A DNA stretch of 64,000 bases from Shewanella hanedai (GTDB lineage: Bacteria > Pseudomonadota > Gammaproteobacteria > Enterobacterales > Shewanellaceae). Below, piece by piece: positions 16,798 to 29,569 of this stretch. The notes under the pieces are model-generated. The model did not search any database, was not told the DNA's origin, and saw nothing but the letters and a program-made list of their open reading frames with translations. Both the position numbers and the translations under genes were made by a program. The stretch is taken from the NCBI RefSeq assembly GCF_007197645.1, contig NZ_VKGK01000022.1, positions 1-64,000 on the forward strand, given 5' to 3'. Within the stretch, counting starts at the first letter, position 1. Every line of letters starts with the position of its first letter.

Positions 16798-18951
16798 TTA
16801 GAAGTTAGCTTGTAAGGCTAAGCTGAAATGACGTCCTTCACCTACGGTCACGTCTTTATGACCACCACCAGCAAGGTAATCGGTATCGAACAGATTCTTC
16901 ACGTTTAAACGTACGCTAACATCGCTGCCCATCACATCCATGGTATAAGCTGCACCCATGTCATAACGAACATAGCCATCTTTAGAGATAGTATTATCTG
17001 TATTAGCAAAACGCTCACCGACATAGATAGCACCAAAGTTAAGCGCTAAGTCATCCGTCATCTCATAACGAGTCCATATGTTAGCCGACCACTCAGGAGC
17101 ATCGATGGGAGTCTTACCATCTAAATGATCTTGATCCCCTGCAGGAGTAATATATTCCGCATCGAGGTACATCATAGAACTAGTAACAAACCACTTATCA
17201 CTCACCTGTCCTTGAGCGCCCATTTCGAAACCTTGATGACGCTGCTCGCCACTTTGCGTCGTGATGGTTTGATTACCATCAGGGATCGGATTAACAAGAT
17301 CTTCAGTCACAGTGACATTTGATACCGTGATATCGAATACAGCTGCGGTAAGTAACAAGCTATCGTTAAACAACTCCCACTTTGTGCCTATCTCGTATTG
17401 ATCGCCGTACTCAGGGTCAAGGTTAGTCCTGAAATTCACATCATCAGGATCATTGACGATACCTTGAGGTGTGAAACTCTTTGAGTAGTTAACGTAAATA
17501 CTACCATTATCAGTGGGTGAATAGATCACACCAAACTTAGGTGATACCGCGTAGCTATTATTGCCATCACCCTCTTTTTTCTGCTCGTCATAACGCACAC
17601 CAGCCAACACTTTCCACTGCTCGTTAATCGTCATCAAATCCTGAATGTAGAAGCCATAATGCTTGTAAGAACTTTCATACTTTCCGTCAGGATCATTGTT
17701 GTAATCAAGATTTGGGTTAGCAATAGTCTCACCAGGTGCTACAGGCACAGCAGCCCCCTTTACACGCAGCTGTCCATAGTAGTAATCCAACATGTTAGCG
17801 CCTATCAGGAACTGATGATCAAAGTCACCAGTCGAGAAGTTACCAACAAAATCCACATAACTCGTCTTATGCTGCCAATCATCATAACGATCGAACGGCT
17901 TCACGGTATAACCGTCTGTAAGCGCATTTTCACTATATTGTGGTGATGAATCTAAACGTTGACGATTAAACTGCTGGTCGTTATAACCCGCTTTTACCTG
18001 CCAGTCATCGCTAATATGGTAGACAATATCAGCTCCCATGTTAGTAATCGTATTATCGGTAAATGCCCATGGCTGATCCCAGATAATATCTTTACCCCCA
18101 ATCAAGTCACCGCTGCTATCTAACCAACCACCTGTGTCGATACCTGTTTTATCTTGGGTATGGTCATACTTAAGCGACAACATAAGATCATCTGTAATAT
18201 CAAACTCAAGATTTATATAACCTAACCAGCGATCACGTTCCTGATTCGAACCATCTTGGTACTCTCTCCAGTACTGAGTATCTTGCTTAACTAAAACGGT
18301 ACGGTAACGAATAGTTTGGTCTTCATTCAGACTGCCGCTTCCATCTAACAGGTAGCGAGTAGAACCATGCTCATCGGTATCAAAACCAAGTTCAAATTGC
18401 GTGTCGTAGGTCGGTTTTTTTGTCACCATGTTGATCAAGCCACCAGGGCCTGACTGACCATACAACATACTTGAAGGACCTTTTAGCACCTCAACTTGCT
18501 GTAGTGTCTCAATTGGTTGCACATAATGAGACCACTGCTGCTGACCATTGATTAAATAACCAGAACCCGATGAAAGCTCAAAACCACGAATGCTGAATAC
18601 CTGACGGTTCCACTTCTCACTTCCACCAGTCACACTTGAATCATTCACAAGCACTTCTGAAAGGTTGGTTGCTAACTGCTCATCGGTAACAAAACTAGGA
18701 ATGACATTGACTGATTGAGGTGTATCCATTAAATCGATATCACCACGCATAGCACCTGATGCAGTCCCAGCTTTGTAGTCATTGAAGCTACGACCAGTAA
18801 CGGTAATACGCTCAATATTAGCGGTAGGGATCGCGATACTATCTAGTTCTTCGGCAGTAACAGACGTCGCTGATAATGCAGAAAGTATTGCAACACTGAT
18901 GGATGAGTAATTAAAGATTCGATTTTTGAATACACGCGTCATTGAAGACAT
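16798..18951 (-). CDS. TonB-dependent siderophore receptor
   Basis: 717 aa from the ATG at 18951, which has GAGG 6 nt upstream; a TTG eight codons earlier is less likely. Signal peptide about residues 1-34 (IFNYSSISVAILSALSATSVTAEE). Plug domain: ERITVTGRSFNDYKAG, DTPQSVNVIP, and VLKGPSSMLYGQSGPGGLINMVTKKP, characteristic of FhuA/FpvA/FecA-like siderophore receptors. The beta-barrel ends with NLFDTDYLAGGG and the C-terminal aromatic (SLALQANF) needed for outer-membrane assembly. Ferric-siderophore import is likely; the ligand is unknown. A Fur box-like site precedes it. No biosynthesis or periplasmic partner genes adjoin. Confidence 0.92.
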   Translation of the reverse strand: MSSMTRVFKNRIFNYSSISVAILSALSATSVTAEELDSIAIPTANIERITVTGRSFNDYKAGTASGAMRGDIDLMDTPQSVNVIPSFVTDEQLATNLSEVLVNDSSVTGGSEKWNRQVFSIRGFELSSGSGYLINGQQQWSHYVQPIETLQQVEVLKGPSSMLYGQSGPGGLINMVTKKPTYDTQFELGFDTDEHGSTRYLLDGSGSLNEDQTIRYRTVLVKQDTQYWREYQDGSNQERDRWLGYINLEFDITDDLMLSLKYDHTQDKTGIDTGGWLDSSGDLIGGKDIIWDQPWAFTDNTITNMGADIVYHISDDWQVKAGYNDQQFNRQRLDSSPQYSENALTDGYTVKPFDRYDDWQHKTSYVDFVGNFSTGDFDHQFLIGANMLDYYYGQLRVKGAAVPVAPGETIANPNLDYNNDPDGKYESSYKHYGFYIQDLMTINEQWKVLAGVRYDEQKKEGDGNNSYAVSPKFGVIYSPTDNGSIYVNYSKSFTPQGIVNDPDDVNFRTNLDPEYGDQYEIGTKWELFNDSLLLTAAVFDITVSNVTVTEDLVNPIPDGNQTITTQSGEQRHQGFEMGAQGQVSDKWFVTSSMMYLDAEYITPAGDQDHLDGKTPIDAPEWSANIWTRYEMTDDLALNFGAIYVGERFANTDNTISKDGYVRYDMGAAYTMDVMGSDVSVRLNVKNLFDTDYLAGGGHKDVTVGEGRHFSLALQANF

Positions 18952-18996
18952 TGCCAACCTCAAAATGGATATCAAGCTTAAGTTGGGCGTAATATA

Positions 18997-19015
18997 AATG
19001 AGAATTGTTTTTATT
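18997..19015 (-). promoter_or_regulatory. Fur box-like site of the TonB receptor
   Basis: AATGAGAATTGTTTTTATT. The left half TGAGAAT matches 6 of 7 Fur consensus positions and the right half 4 of 7. It lies 46 bp upstream of the ATG, in promoter range. Confidence 0.6.
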
Positions 19016-19101
19016 TAAGTTTCTTTACATAAGTTTACAAAGAGGAGTGATCCAGTTCTAAAAAACGCAAAAATAGCGTTATAGATAAGACTTATAGACA
19101 T

Positions 19102-19127
19102 AAAAAAAGCAGCTAAGAAGCTGCTTC
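19102..19127 (-). terminator. terminator of glmU
   Basis: AAGCAGCT / AGCTGCTT hairpin (19107-19126) with a run of U on the minus strand, 20 nt past the glmU stop. Confidence 0.85.
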
Positions 19128-19145
19128 ATTTTATTAGAAATAAGA

Positions 19146-20510
19146 TTACTTTTTCTTCTTAACTGGGCGTGCCCAACCGGTTAAGTGACGCTGTTTAACC
19201 CGAGTGATCACCAACTCATCAGCAGCGACATCGCGAGTAATAGTGGAGCCAGCCCCTAAAGTTGCCCCCTTACCTATGGTTACTGGAGCAACCAATTGAG
19301 TATCACTCCCGACAAAGACATTATCTTCAATAACGGTCAGATGCTTATTAACACCATCATAGTTACAGGTAATTGTGCCAGCACCAATATTCACGCCACT
19401 GCCAATTTTTGCATCACCAATGTACGCCAAATGACCTGCTTTTGAACCTTCACCCAACACAGCTTTCTTCATCTCAACGAAGTTACCGACATGAGCGTCA
19501 GTCTTAAGCTCTGCGCCCGGACGAAGACGAGCAAAAGGTCCAGCACTTGAAGCCACGCCCATTTTGGCACTTTCAACAATAGAGTAAGGCTTAATCTCAG
19601 CATTGTCGCTAATATCACAATCAATAAGAATGGCACCAGCGCCGATTGTGACGTTATTACCAATAGTGACCTTACCTTGAATAATGACGTTGATATCAAT
19701 CATCACATCCATTCCCACAGTCACGTCACCGCGGATATCAATACGAGCAGGATCACGCAAATTAGCACCTTCAAGCATCAACTTTTCAGCAGCACGAGCT
19801 TGATAAGCACGCTCTAATTGAGCCAGTTGAACTCGGTTATTCGCGCCTTCTACTTCAATTGCAGATTCAGGCTGGGCTGTAGTGATAGCCACACCATCTT
19901 TATGGGCCATCGCAACGATATCTGTCAGGTAATATTCACCCTGGGCATTATCTGATGATAGCTGACTAAGCCAAGCTTTAAGTTGCTTGCCTGGCGCCGC
20001 CATAATACCGGTGTTAATTTCATTAATGGCTAACTGTTCCGCATTGGCATCTTTCTGCTCAATAATACCGACTACATTTCCAGCCTCGCGAACGATACGG
20101 CCATAACCCATAGGATTAGGCAGATTTACGGTAAGAATAGCCAAGCCATTCTCTTCACGGGCTGCGAGTAATGCTTCCAGCGTAGAAGCTTGGATTAACG
20201 GCACATCGCCATAAAGGATAAGAACAGTATCGTCATCATCAATATTTGAATTAGCCTGAGCCACAGCATGACCAGTACCAAGCTGTTCAGCTTGTAGTAC
20301 CCAATTAAGTTGCTGCTCACCTAACACATTTTGTAGTTTCTCAGCACCATAACCATAAACCAACTGAATCGCATCGCTTCCCACCTGATTAGCCGTATCG
20401 ATCACATGTTGTACCATGCTCTTATGGGCAATAGGGTGTAAAACTTTAGGGAGATCTGAGCGCATGCGAGTTCCCTTGCCTGCAGCCAAAATCACTACGT
20501 TCAATGCCAT
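19146..20510 (-). CDS. glmU: bifunctional UDP-N-acetylglucosamine pyrophosphorylase / glucosamine-1-phosphate N-acetyltransferase
   Basis: 454 aa. Performs the last two steps to UDP-GlcNAc. N-terminal uridyltransferase with [18 protein letters not shown] at residues 7-25 and LYGDVPLI near 103; from about residue 230 a left-handed beta-helix of hexapeptide repeats ([20 protein letters not shown]) and acetyltransferase motifs [20 protein letters not shown] and [17 protein letters not shown]. Together with glmS 3.4 kb away it covers most of the pathway. Its own terminator follows. Confidence 0.97.
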   Translation of the reverse strand: MALNVVILAAGKGTRMRSDLPKVLHPIAHKSMVQHVIDTANQVGSDAIQLVYGYGAEKLQNVLGEQQLNWVLQAEQLGTGHAVAQANSNIDDDDTVLILYGDVPLIQASTLEALLAAREENGLAILTVNLPNPMGYGRIVREAGNVVGIIEQKDANAEQLAINEINTGIMAAPGKQLKAWLSQLSSDNAQGEYYLTDIVAMAHKDGVAITTAQPESAIEVEGANNRVQLAQLERAYQARAAEKLMLEGANLRDPARIDIRGDVTVGMDVMIDINVIIQGKVTIGNNVTIGAGAILIDCDISDNAEIKPYSIVESAKMGVASSAGPFARLRPGAELKTDAHVGNFVEMKKAVLGEGSKAGHLAYIGDAKIGSGVNIGAGTITCNYDGVNKHLTVIEDNVFVGSDTQLVAPVTIGKGATLGAGSTITRDVAADELVITRVKQRHLTGWARPVKKKK

Positions 20511-20637
20511 GAGTTATCCTTGAGCTAATGCTTATTAATATAAAGAGATTAAGGTCTATTTTTATGGAACTGATTTTAAGCCATTGAACAATGAAAAGCG
20601 ACTTTAGCGGTTACATGCCCAAGAAGCTTGGGCATAG

Positions 20638-20994
20638 TTAAAAGGTGATCACTTTATCAGCAACCAGCACCCATTGAGCTAAATCCTCCATAGTGGCCTC
20701 TTCACACCCTTCAATCACCTTGAGATCTTGTAACCCTCTGGTATGGACGCATGAACGACAAAATTTCACTTCCCCTTGCTGAGCCAGAATTATCTCCAAC
20801 ATCTGCCCAATATTATAACCTTCACCGGGTTGCTGTTTAGGCAAGACCGCAGTAATCGCATCAGAGAGTAAAAACAGACTGACCTTAGCTGGTGGACTTT
20901 CATGTTCATTGAGTTGTATTGCAAGACGCAAGGCATTAAACAACCTTTCTGAGCCGTAAGGAGCGTCATTAACGATGATAAGAATGTGTTGCAT
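20638..20994 (-). CDS. DsrE/DsrF-like (YchN-type) protein
   Basis: 118 aa. N-terminus ILIIVNDAPYGSERLFNALRLAIQL is the beta-strand/GSE loop/helix start of DsrE-like sulfur-relay folds. KFCRSCVHTRG (residues about 79-89) carries a CxxC pair at the place where sulfurtransferase members have the active cysteine. Small homo-oligomers of unclear physiological role. Sits between the atp terminator region and glmU on the same strand, 127 nt before glmU; possibly co-transcribed with it. Confidence 0.8.
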   Translation of the reverse strand: MQHILIIVNDAPYGSERLFNALRLAIQLNEHESPPAKVSLFLLSDAITAVLPKQQPGEGYNIGQMLEIILAQQGEVKFCRSCVHTRGLQDLKVIEGCEEATMEDLAQWVLVADKVITF

Positions 20995-21480
20995 GAGTAA
21001 AACTCTCAGATATTAAGTTATTTCGTGAGGGTAACACTCAAATCAGGTTTAAAGACTTACACGGATCACGATAATTAATTCAAGCTATTAGATTCTACTA
21101 AAAGGTACTAGGACGTGACCCTGTCACGGCTAGAGCGTCGCTACGCTCCTGCTAGATCCTATAAGAGCGATACCGACAACGCTAACTTTCTATTTTGGCT
21201 TTCCTTCTTTTCCAACAAATTTTGATCCCCCTTTAATTGACAGACTAAAGCCCGACCTACAAAAATCAAATTATTTAGTCTTTTCCGTGAGTGAGCTTAC
21301 GAGCATTCTGTTATCCGTCAGCAAAGCGTTCGCCACGACTTTTCTAGAACCTTTTTTTCCCACCTTTTCCGTAAGTGACACCGTCACGTTCCCTCGACTT
21401 CAAGCCGTTCCTCTTTTTTCCTCGCACCTAGGACCTTTCTTCGCTTTTCCTAGGGCCTGCTTTTAACCTTCTTTTAGGCA
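20995..21480. other. gene-free spacer with decayed palindromic repeats
   Basis: About 490 bp between the atp operon and the DsrE gene without a plausible ORF. Contains short inverted repeats such as GTGACCCTGTCAC (about 21115-21127), a CTAG-bounded imperfect hairpin (AGCG TCGCTA CGCT, 21152 region), CCTAGGACC/CCTAGGGCC near 21427-21455 and one arm of a GTAGGTCGGGCTTTAG-type palindrome near 21245-21262. The composition is that of accumulated dispersed repeats. Confidence 0.5.
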
Positions 21481-21481
21481 C

Positions 21482-21519
21482 AAAAAAGGCGTTCATCCGA
21501 AGATAAACGCCTTTTTTTA
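21482..21519 (-). terminator. terminator of the atp operon
   Basis: Stem of AAAAAAGGCGTT paired with AACGCCTTTTTT around a short inner ATC/GAT pairing; U-rich on both strands. It begins 15 nt after the atpC stop. Confidence 0.85.
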
Positions 21520-21533
21520 TCAAACAATAGCCC

Positions 21534-21962
21534 TTATCGGGAAATGTTCTTCTTGATGGTTTCAACAACGCGCAATTGAGCAACAGCCTGAGCTAGTTCA
21601 ATCGCAGCGGCAGCATAGTTGAAGTCAGCGCCAGCATCTGCCATAGCAGATTCTGCACGACGCTTAGCTTCTCCAGCGGCCTTTTCGTCAATCTCATCAG
21701 CACGCAATACTACGTCAGCCAATACTGAAACAGAAAAAGGTTGAACTTCCAGAATACCACCTGAAAGATAAAACACTTCTTCTTTCCCATCTTGCTTGAC
21801 GATGCGTGCCATGCCAGGTTTGATATATGTCAGCAGCGGCGCGTGACCAGGCATAATACCTAGCTCACCTTCTGAACCAGTCACTTGTAGGTTTGCTACA
21901 AGGCCAGTAAAGATGCTGTGTTCTGCACTTACAATATCAAGTTGTACTGTCATGGCTGCCAT
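21534..21962 (-). CDS. atpC: ATP synthase F1 subunit epsilon
   Basis: 142 aa. Central-stalk subunit that also inhibits ATP hydrolysis. N-terminal beta-sandwich ([38 protein letters not shown] broken over residues 7-46, with the family signature [12 protein letters not shown]) and a C-terminal two-helix hairpin ([26 protein letters not shown]). Last gene of the operon; GGAG 5 nt before the ATG. Confidence 0.95.
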   Translation of the reverse strand: MAAMTVQLDIVSAEHSIFTGLVANLQVTGSEGELGIMPGHAPLLTYIKPGMARIVKQDGKEEVFYLSGGILEVQPFSVSVLADVVLRADEIDEKAAGEAKRRAESAMADAGADFNYAAAAIELAQAVAQLRVVETIKKNISR

Positions 21963-21993
21963 CCGTTCTCCTTAAACTAAGTCAGAGACCTAG

Positions 21994-23400
<1,407 letters not shown>

Positions 23401-23405
23401 CTAGC

Positions 23406-24266
23406 CTAAACGGCTGCAGCTCCAGCAACAATTTCCGACAGTTCTTGCGTAATCGCAGCCTGACGAGCCTTGTTGTAAACTAACTGCAAGTCACTAATAA
23501 GATCACCAGCGTTGTCAGTTGCAGACTTCATAGCAACCATACGGGCCGCTTGTTCAGATGCAATATTCTCGACAACACCTTGGTAAACTTGCGACTCCAC
23601 ATAACGTACCAATAAGGTATCCAAAAGTTCTTTTGGATCCGGCTCGTATATGTAGTCCCAATGATGAGAAATCTCATCCTCTTCAGACTTTGGCAAAGGT
23701 AGCAGCTGTTCGATCACTGGCGTTTGAGCCATAGTATTAACGAATTTGTTAAATACTACGTACAAACGATCCAGCTTGCCTTCGTTGTATGCTTCTAGCA
23801 TCACACGTACTGTTCCGATCAGGTCAGCGAGCTTTGGAGCGTCGCCTAAACCAGATGCTTGAGCAGGTACTATTCCGCCAAAATTAGTGAAGAACTGTAC
23901 GCTTCGTGCGCCGATTGGGCAGAATTCAACTTCTACACCAGCTGCACGTTGCTGCTTCACGTCTGCGATAACCTTTTTGAAAAGGTTAACGTTCAGACCA
24001 CCACAAAGACCACGGTCGGTTGACACAACAATGTAACCAACACGCTTAGCCTCTCTCACCTCTAAATAGGGGTGCTTATACTCGAGAGAACCTTGCGCCA
24101 CGTGACCGATCACCTTACGCATATTTTCTGCATATGGGCGGCTTGCTGCCATGCGTTCCTGCGCTCTGCGCATTTTGCTGGCTGCAACCATTTCCATAGC
24201 GGATGTGATCTTCTGAGTGTTTTGAACACTCGCGATCTTGGTTTTAATCTCTTTAGCGTTGGCCAT
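23406..24266 (-). CDS. atpG: ATP synthase F1 subunit gamma
   Basis: 286 aa from the ATG at 24266, matching the conserved N-terminus ([20 protein letters not shown]); a longer frame starting at 24305 adds 13 residues without family support. Rotor shaft with coiled-coil ends: N-terminal [18 protein letters not shown] and C-terminal [20 protein letters not shown] and [14 protein letters not shown]. Confidence 0.96.
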   Translation of the reverse strand: MANAKEIKTKIASVQNTQKITSAMEMVAASKMRRAQERMAASRPYAENMRKVIGHVAQGSLEYKHPYLEVREAKRVGYIVVSTDRGLCGGLNVNLFKKVIADVKQQRAAGVEVEFCPIGARSVQFFTNFGGIVPAQASGLGDAPKLADLIGTVRVMLEAYNEGKLDRLYVVFNKFVNTMAQTPVIEQLLPLPKSEEDEISHHWDYIYEPDPKELLDTLLVRYVESQVYQGVVENIASEQAARMVAMKSATDNAGDLISDLQLVYNKARQAAITQELSEIVAGAAAV

Positions 24267-24314
24267 CTTAACTCTCCAATTCTGGACCTGAGGTGCCAAA
24301 GGCACCTCGTTCGA

Positions 24315-25856
24315 TTACCAGGTTTGGGTTTCGACGAACTTATCGAGGCCGGCCTTCAACTCACCTTCAATATCGGCATTATAATTGCCAGTATCGTTAA
24401 TGGTCTTCATAAGCTCAGCATGCTCGCTGTTCATGAAAGAGAGCAAAGATGCTTCGAAATCACCAATCTTATTAAGCTCAACGCTCTTTAGGTAACCTTT
24501 TTCAGCTGAGAAAATAGACACAGACTGATCAGCTACGCTCATAGGGGCGTATTGCTTTTGCTTCATAAGTTCGGTAACACGCTCACCATGCTCAAGCTGA
24601 GCACGTGTTGCATCATCTAAGTCAGATGCAAACTGTGAGAACGCTGCAAGCTCTCGATACTGTGCAAGTGCGCTACGAATACCGCCAGACAGTTTCTTGA
24701 TGATCTTAGTCTGAGCCGCACCACCAACACGAGAAACCGAAATACCAGGGTTAACAGCAGGACGTAGTCCAGAGTTAAATAGGTCAGTTTCAAGGAAGAT
24801 CTGACCATCAGTAATCGAAATTACGTTGGTCGGTACGAATGCAGATACGTCACCCGCTTGAGTTTCAATAATCGGCAGAGCAGTCAAAGAACCAGTTTGG
24901 CCTTTAACTTCACCTTTAGTGAACTTCTCAACATACTCGGCGTTAACACGTGAAGCACGTTCCAACAGACGAGAGTGAAGATAGAATACATCACCTGGGT
25001 ATGCTTCACGTCCTGGTGGACGCTTAAGTAGCAATGAGATCTGACGGTAAGCAACTGCTTGCTTAGAAAGATCATCATAGACAATCAGTGAATCTTCACC
25101 GCGGTCGCGGAAATACTCACCCATTGAACAACCAGAGTATGGAGCCAAATATTGTAGTGCAGCAGCTTCAGAAGCTGTAGCAACAACAACAATGGTGTTC
25201 GCCAAAGCGCCATGTTCTTCTAGCTTGCGTACCACGTTAGCAATGGTAGAAGCCTTTTGGCCTACCGCTACGTATACACACTTAATGCCAGTATCTTTTT
25301 GATTGATAATTGAATCGATCGCTAGAGCGGTTTTACCGATCTGACGGTCACCAATAATCAATTCACGCTGTCCACGACCGATTGGGATCATAGAGTCAAC
25401 GGCTTTATAACCAGTTTGCACTGGCTGATCTACTGACTGACGTTCAATAACACCTGGTGCGATGACTTCAACAGGAGAGAAACCATCGTTGTCGATAGGT
25501 CCTTTTCCGTCGATTGGCTCACCCAATGTGTTGACTACGCGACCTAAAAGACCACGGCCAACTGGGACTTCCAAAATACGACCAGTTGTTTTAACTTTAT
25601 CGCCTTCTGCCAACGAGGCATAAGGACCCATAACTACGGCACCGACAGAATCACGTTCTAAGTTCAACGCGATTGCGAAACGGTTACCAGGCAGCTCGAT
25701 CATCTCACCTTGCATCACATCGGCTAGGCCGTGGATGCGGATGATGCCGTCACTTACTGCAACGATAGTACCTTCGTTGCGAGCTTCACTGACGACTTCG
25801 AACTGCTCGATCCGCTGTTTAATCAGATCGCTGATTTCAGTGGAATTCAGTTGCAT
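24315..25856 (-). CDS. atpA: ATP synthase F1 subunit alpha
   Basis: 513 aa from the ATG at 25856 (GGGAG 7 nt upstream); a TTG two codons earlier is rejected. Non-catalytic nucleotide-binding subunit: Walker [15 protein letters not shown] near 169, [30 protein letters not shown] near 268-287, and the arginine-finger region [17 protein letters not shown] near 362-378. Confidence 0.98.
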   Translation of the reverse strand: MQLNSTEISDLIKQRIEQFEVVSEARNEGTIVAVSDGIIRIHGLADVMQGEMIELPGNRFAIALNLERDSVGAVVMGPYASLAEGDKVKTTGRILEVPVGRGLLGRVVNTLGEPIDGKGPIDNDGFSPVEVIAPGVIERQSVDQPVQTGYKAVDSMIPIGRGQRELIIGDRQIGKTALAIDSIINQKDTGIKCVYVAVGQKASTIANVVRKLEEHGALANTIVVVATASEAAALQYLAPYSGCSMGEYFRDRGEDSLIVYDDLSKQAVAYRQISLLLKRPPGREAYPGDVFYLHSRLLERASRVNAEYVEKFTKGEVKGQTGSLTALPIIETQAGDVSAFVPTNVISITDGQIFLETDLFNSGLRPAVNPGISVSRVGGAAQTKIIKKLSGGIRSALAQYRELAAFSQFASDLDDATRAQLEHGERVTELMKQKQYAPMSVADQSVSIFSAEKGYLKSVELNKIGDFEASLLSFMNSEHAELMKTINDTGNYNADIEGELKAGLDKFVETQTW

Positions 25857-25870
25857 GCTCAAACTCCCAA

Positions 25871-26404
25871 TTACGATTGCAGTGTATCAGACAGACGCGA
25901 AATTTTTCCGCGGACCGAACCGTCTATGACGAGGTCACCTGCCGTGATAATTACACCAGCTATTAGGCTGGCATCCGTGCTGCAATTCAGCTTTATTTTG
26001 CGTGTGAGACGTTTCTCTAGAGAAACACTAATTTCCTGTTGTTGCTCAACGGTAAGCTCAGTGGCTGAAACGACAGACGCTTCAACTTCTTTTGCCCACT
26101 CATTGCGCAGCCCAACAAAAAGTTGAGATACAGCAGGTAGTGCTTCTAAACGACCGTTTTCAGCCATTACCTTTAACAGATTTTGACCTTGCTCATTGAC
26201 TTGCTCACCACAAACATTAATAAAAAGTTCGGCGAGTTTATTACTGGCTAATGCGCCAGATAACAGTGGCTTAATGGTTTCGTTTTCACTGACCATGGCC
26301 GCGAAGTTAAGCATTTCTGCCCAACTATCAACTGCATTTTTTTCAATAGCAAAATCAAACGCTGCCTTTGCGTAAGGACGAGCGATGGTGGTTATTTCAG
26401 CCAT
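25871..26404 (-). CDS. atpH: ATP synthase F1 subunit delta
   Basis: 177 aa. Links F1 to the peripheral stalk. N-terminal helical bundle ([20 protein letters not shown]) and C-terminal signature [22 protein letters not shown]. Length identical to E. coli AtpH. 14 nt before atpA. Confidence 0.96.
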   Translation of the reverse strand: MAEITTIARPYAKAAFDFAIEKNAVDSWAEMLNFAAMVSENETIKPLLSGALASNKLAELFINVCGEQVNEQGQNLLKVMAENGRLEALPAVSQLFVGLRNEWAKEVEASVVSATELTVEQQQEISVSLEKRLTRKIKLNCSTDASLIAGVIITAGDLVIDGSVRGKISRLSDTLQS

Positions 26405-26420
26405 AACTCAAACTCCTTAT

Positions 26421-26891
26421 TTAAAGTTCAGCAACTAGTTTATCAACTATGTCACTGTGGGCGGCTTTATCGATAGAACGTTCAAGAATTCTCTCTGCAC
26501 CAATAATGGCAAGAGTAGCAACTTGCTTACGCAAGTCTTCTTTAACGCGATTACGTTCAGCTTCAATTTCTGCATAACCCTGAGCAATAATTTTATTACG
26601 CTCAGCATCAGCTTCGGCTTTTGCTTCGTCAACTATTTGAGCTTTGCGTTTGTTCGCTTGCTCAATAATTTCATTAGCAGTAGCTTTGGCGTCTTTTAGT
26701 TGGTCAGTCGCTTTCGCTTGTGCCAACTCAAGGTCTTTTACGGCACGGTCAGCATGAGCTAAACCGTCAGCAATCCTTTTTTGACGCTCTTCGATGGCAT
26801 TCATCAAAGGTGGCCATACATACTTCATGCAGAACCACACGAAGATTAAAAAGGCGACCGACTGTCCGAGTAAGGTAGCGTTGAAATTCAC
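26421..26891 (-). CDS. atpF: ATP synthase F0 subunit b
   Basis: 156 aa, same as E. coli. One N-terminal transmembrane helix ([20 protein letters not shown]) then a long charged coiled coil forming the peripheral stalk ([20 protein letters not shown] onward). 16 nt before atpH. Confidence 0.97.
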   Translation of the reverse strand: MNFNATLLGQSVAFLIFVWFCMKYVWPPLMNAIEERQKRIADGLAHADRAVKDLELAQAKATDQLKDAKATANEIIEQANKRKAQIVDEAKAEADAERNKIIAQGYAEIEAERNRVKEDLRKQVATLAIIGAERILERSIDKAAHSDIVDKLVAEL

Positions 26892-26928
26892 AACAGCCTC
26901 CTATTGAGTTTAAAGACAGAAGCGTTTA

Positions 26929-27222
<294 letters not shown>

Positions 27223-27247
27223 CTAAAAAATAATTTTTTAGCAATCC

Positions 27248-28045
<798 letters not shown>

Positions 28046-28054
28046 TCATCCCAC

Positions 28055-28438
28055 TTAACTTTGCTTGAAATATAAAGGAGCTGTCCAATGCACTATTAAC
28101 GCTAGGGTGTAACAAACGAAAAGTGGCATAAATCCGACTTTCCAATTAATAAACACTAGTGAAAACATCGCTATTGTAAGCAGCAACTTTACCGCTTCCC
28201 CCCAGTAAAAAGTCTTAATGACCTTTCCAGCTGAACTTGCTCCCGTGTGGGAAAAAGCGAGGGTTGCGAATACAAAATTAGGAAGTACAGCAATAGCGCC
28301 ACCTGCTAATGCAGATAAACCATACTGAGCTCCCCACGTGGCGAAAAAGAAAATAGAAGTAACTCCTGCCACCGCCGCCTGCATCATCACCAATTTATAG
28401 GCTGACCATCGGCCACGACGTGCTAAAACCTTACTCAA
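28055..28438 (-). CDS. atpI: ATP synthase protein I (AtpI)
   Basis: 127 aa with four hydrophobic segments, at the head of the atp operon, 12 nt before atpB. AtpI assists c-ring assembly and is poorly conserved, so the call leans on position. Start is TTG with GGAGAAGG just upstream. Confidence 0.88.
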   Translation of the reverse strand: MSKVLARRGRWSAYKLVMMQAAVAGVTSIFFFATWGAQYGLSALAGGAIAVLPNFVFATLAFSHTGASSAGKVIKTFYWGEAVKLLLTIAMFSLVFINWKVGFMPLFVCYTLALIVHWTAPLYFKQS

Positions 28439-28524
28439 TTTACCTTCTCCGCATTAATGCTTTAATGTCTCGATAACCGGATTACTATATTCAAACCGTA
28501 CCGAACAACAAAAAAGCTTGCGAA

Positions 28525-28552
28525 AGTATACCTTTTCGGGCCTTCAAAGCAA
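28525..28552 (-). promoter_or_regulatory. candidate atp operon promoter
   Basis: Minus strand TTGCTT (28547-28552), 16 bp, TATACT (28525-28530), about 87 bp before atpI. The only strong hexamer pair in the 225-bp parB-atpI gap. Confidence 0.6.
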
Positions 28553-28663
28553 GTTTAAGCTGATTAAAATCGACCTTTTTAACGTGATCTACGACCAAAG
28601 ATGCAAAAGACTAAAACTAACAGATGTCACAAAGTTACATAATATAGCGGTAACATGAGTTTT

Positions 28664-29554
28664 TTAATGGATTTTGCTGATAATGCCGTCTAATTCAGCG
28701 AGATCTTGATAGTTTATTACTAATTTTCCCTTTCCCTTCTTATTATGGGTAATCGAAACCTTAGCACCTAACCTCTCAACTAATTGACTTTCAAGACGCG
28801 AGACATCGTGATCTTTGGCGGGTTTATCTGTAATTTCAGGTGGATTTAAGGTTTTATTAACTAAGCGTTCAGTTTCACGGACTGTTAATTCTTTTGCGGC
28901 AACCATTCTTGCGATAATTGTTTGTTCTTCGCCTTCAATTGCCAACAAAGCACGGGCATGGCCCATATCTATATCACCATACTCTAACATACGTTTAACA
29001 GGTTCATTAAGGCCGATAAGACGAAGCAAGTTAGACACGGTTGCACGTGACTTTCCAACCGCATTAGCAATCAGCTGATGAGTCAGATTAAACTCTTCCA
29101 TTAAGCGGTGTAGGGCAATCGCTTCTTCCATTGCATTGAGATCTTCACGCTGGATATTCTCAATCAAAGCAATGACGACAGCAGACTCATCGGGCACTTG
29201 CTTAACAATACAGGGGACTTTCTCAAATTTAGCCAGCTGAGCAGCACGCCAGCGACGTTCACCAGCAATGATCTCATACATAGTCGACGATATTTTACGC
29301 ACCAAAATAGGCTGAATAATGCCTTGTGCCTTAATCGATTCAGAAAGCTCATCCAGAGCTTCAGGTGACATATCCTTACGAGGTTGATATTTTCCTGATT
29401 GCATCATGTCGATATCCAACATGAGAAGCGCATCACTTTTAACATCTTGCTCTACGGAGTCACTACTTGTTTGATTCAACTTAGCGCTCGCTGCACTGCT
29501 GGTACTGAGTAATGCTTCCAGGCCTTTACCCAAACCACGCTTTTTAACTGTCAT
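28664..29554 (-). CDS. parB: chromosome partitioning protein ParB
   Basis: 296 aa. N-terminal GLGKGLEALLS, CTP/parS clamp motifs QPRKDMSPEALDELSESIKA and IIAGERRWRAAQLA (residues about 57-110), the ENIQREDLNAMEEA box, then the HTH (TVSNLLRLIGL) and C-terminal dimer domain. Binds parS near the origin and, with ParA, segregates new origins. 15 nt after parA. Candidate parS sites occur within 32 kb (31603, 49969, 60594). Confidence 0.97.
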   Translation of the reverse strand: MTVKKRGLGKGLEALLSTSSAASAKLNQTSSDSVEQDVKSDALLMLDIDMMQSGKYQPRKDMSPEALDELSESIKAQGIIQPILVRKISSTMYEIIAGERRWRAAQLAKFEKVPCIVKQVPDESAVVIALIENIQREDLNAMEEAIALHRLMEEFNLTHQLIANAVGKSRATVSNLLRLIGLNEPVKRMLEYGDIDMGHARALLAIEGEEQTIIARMVAAKELTVRETERLVNKTLNPPEITDKPAKDHDVSRLESQLVERLGAKVSITHNKKGKGKLVINYQDLAELDGIISKIH

Positions 29555-29569
29555 TTCCTTAACCTTAAT

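Noticed and set aside
24072-24491. 139-codon frame antisense to atpG/atpA
   Set aside because: Complement of conserved ATP synthase genes; no independent support.
24938-24953. CACGTG in atpA as a parS site
   Set aside because: About 11 of 16 matches with broken arms; likely chance within coding sequence.
28330-28345. CACGTGG in atpI as a parS site
   Set aside because: Only about 10 of 16 positions fit; arms are not palindromic.
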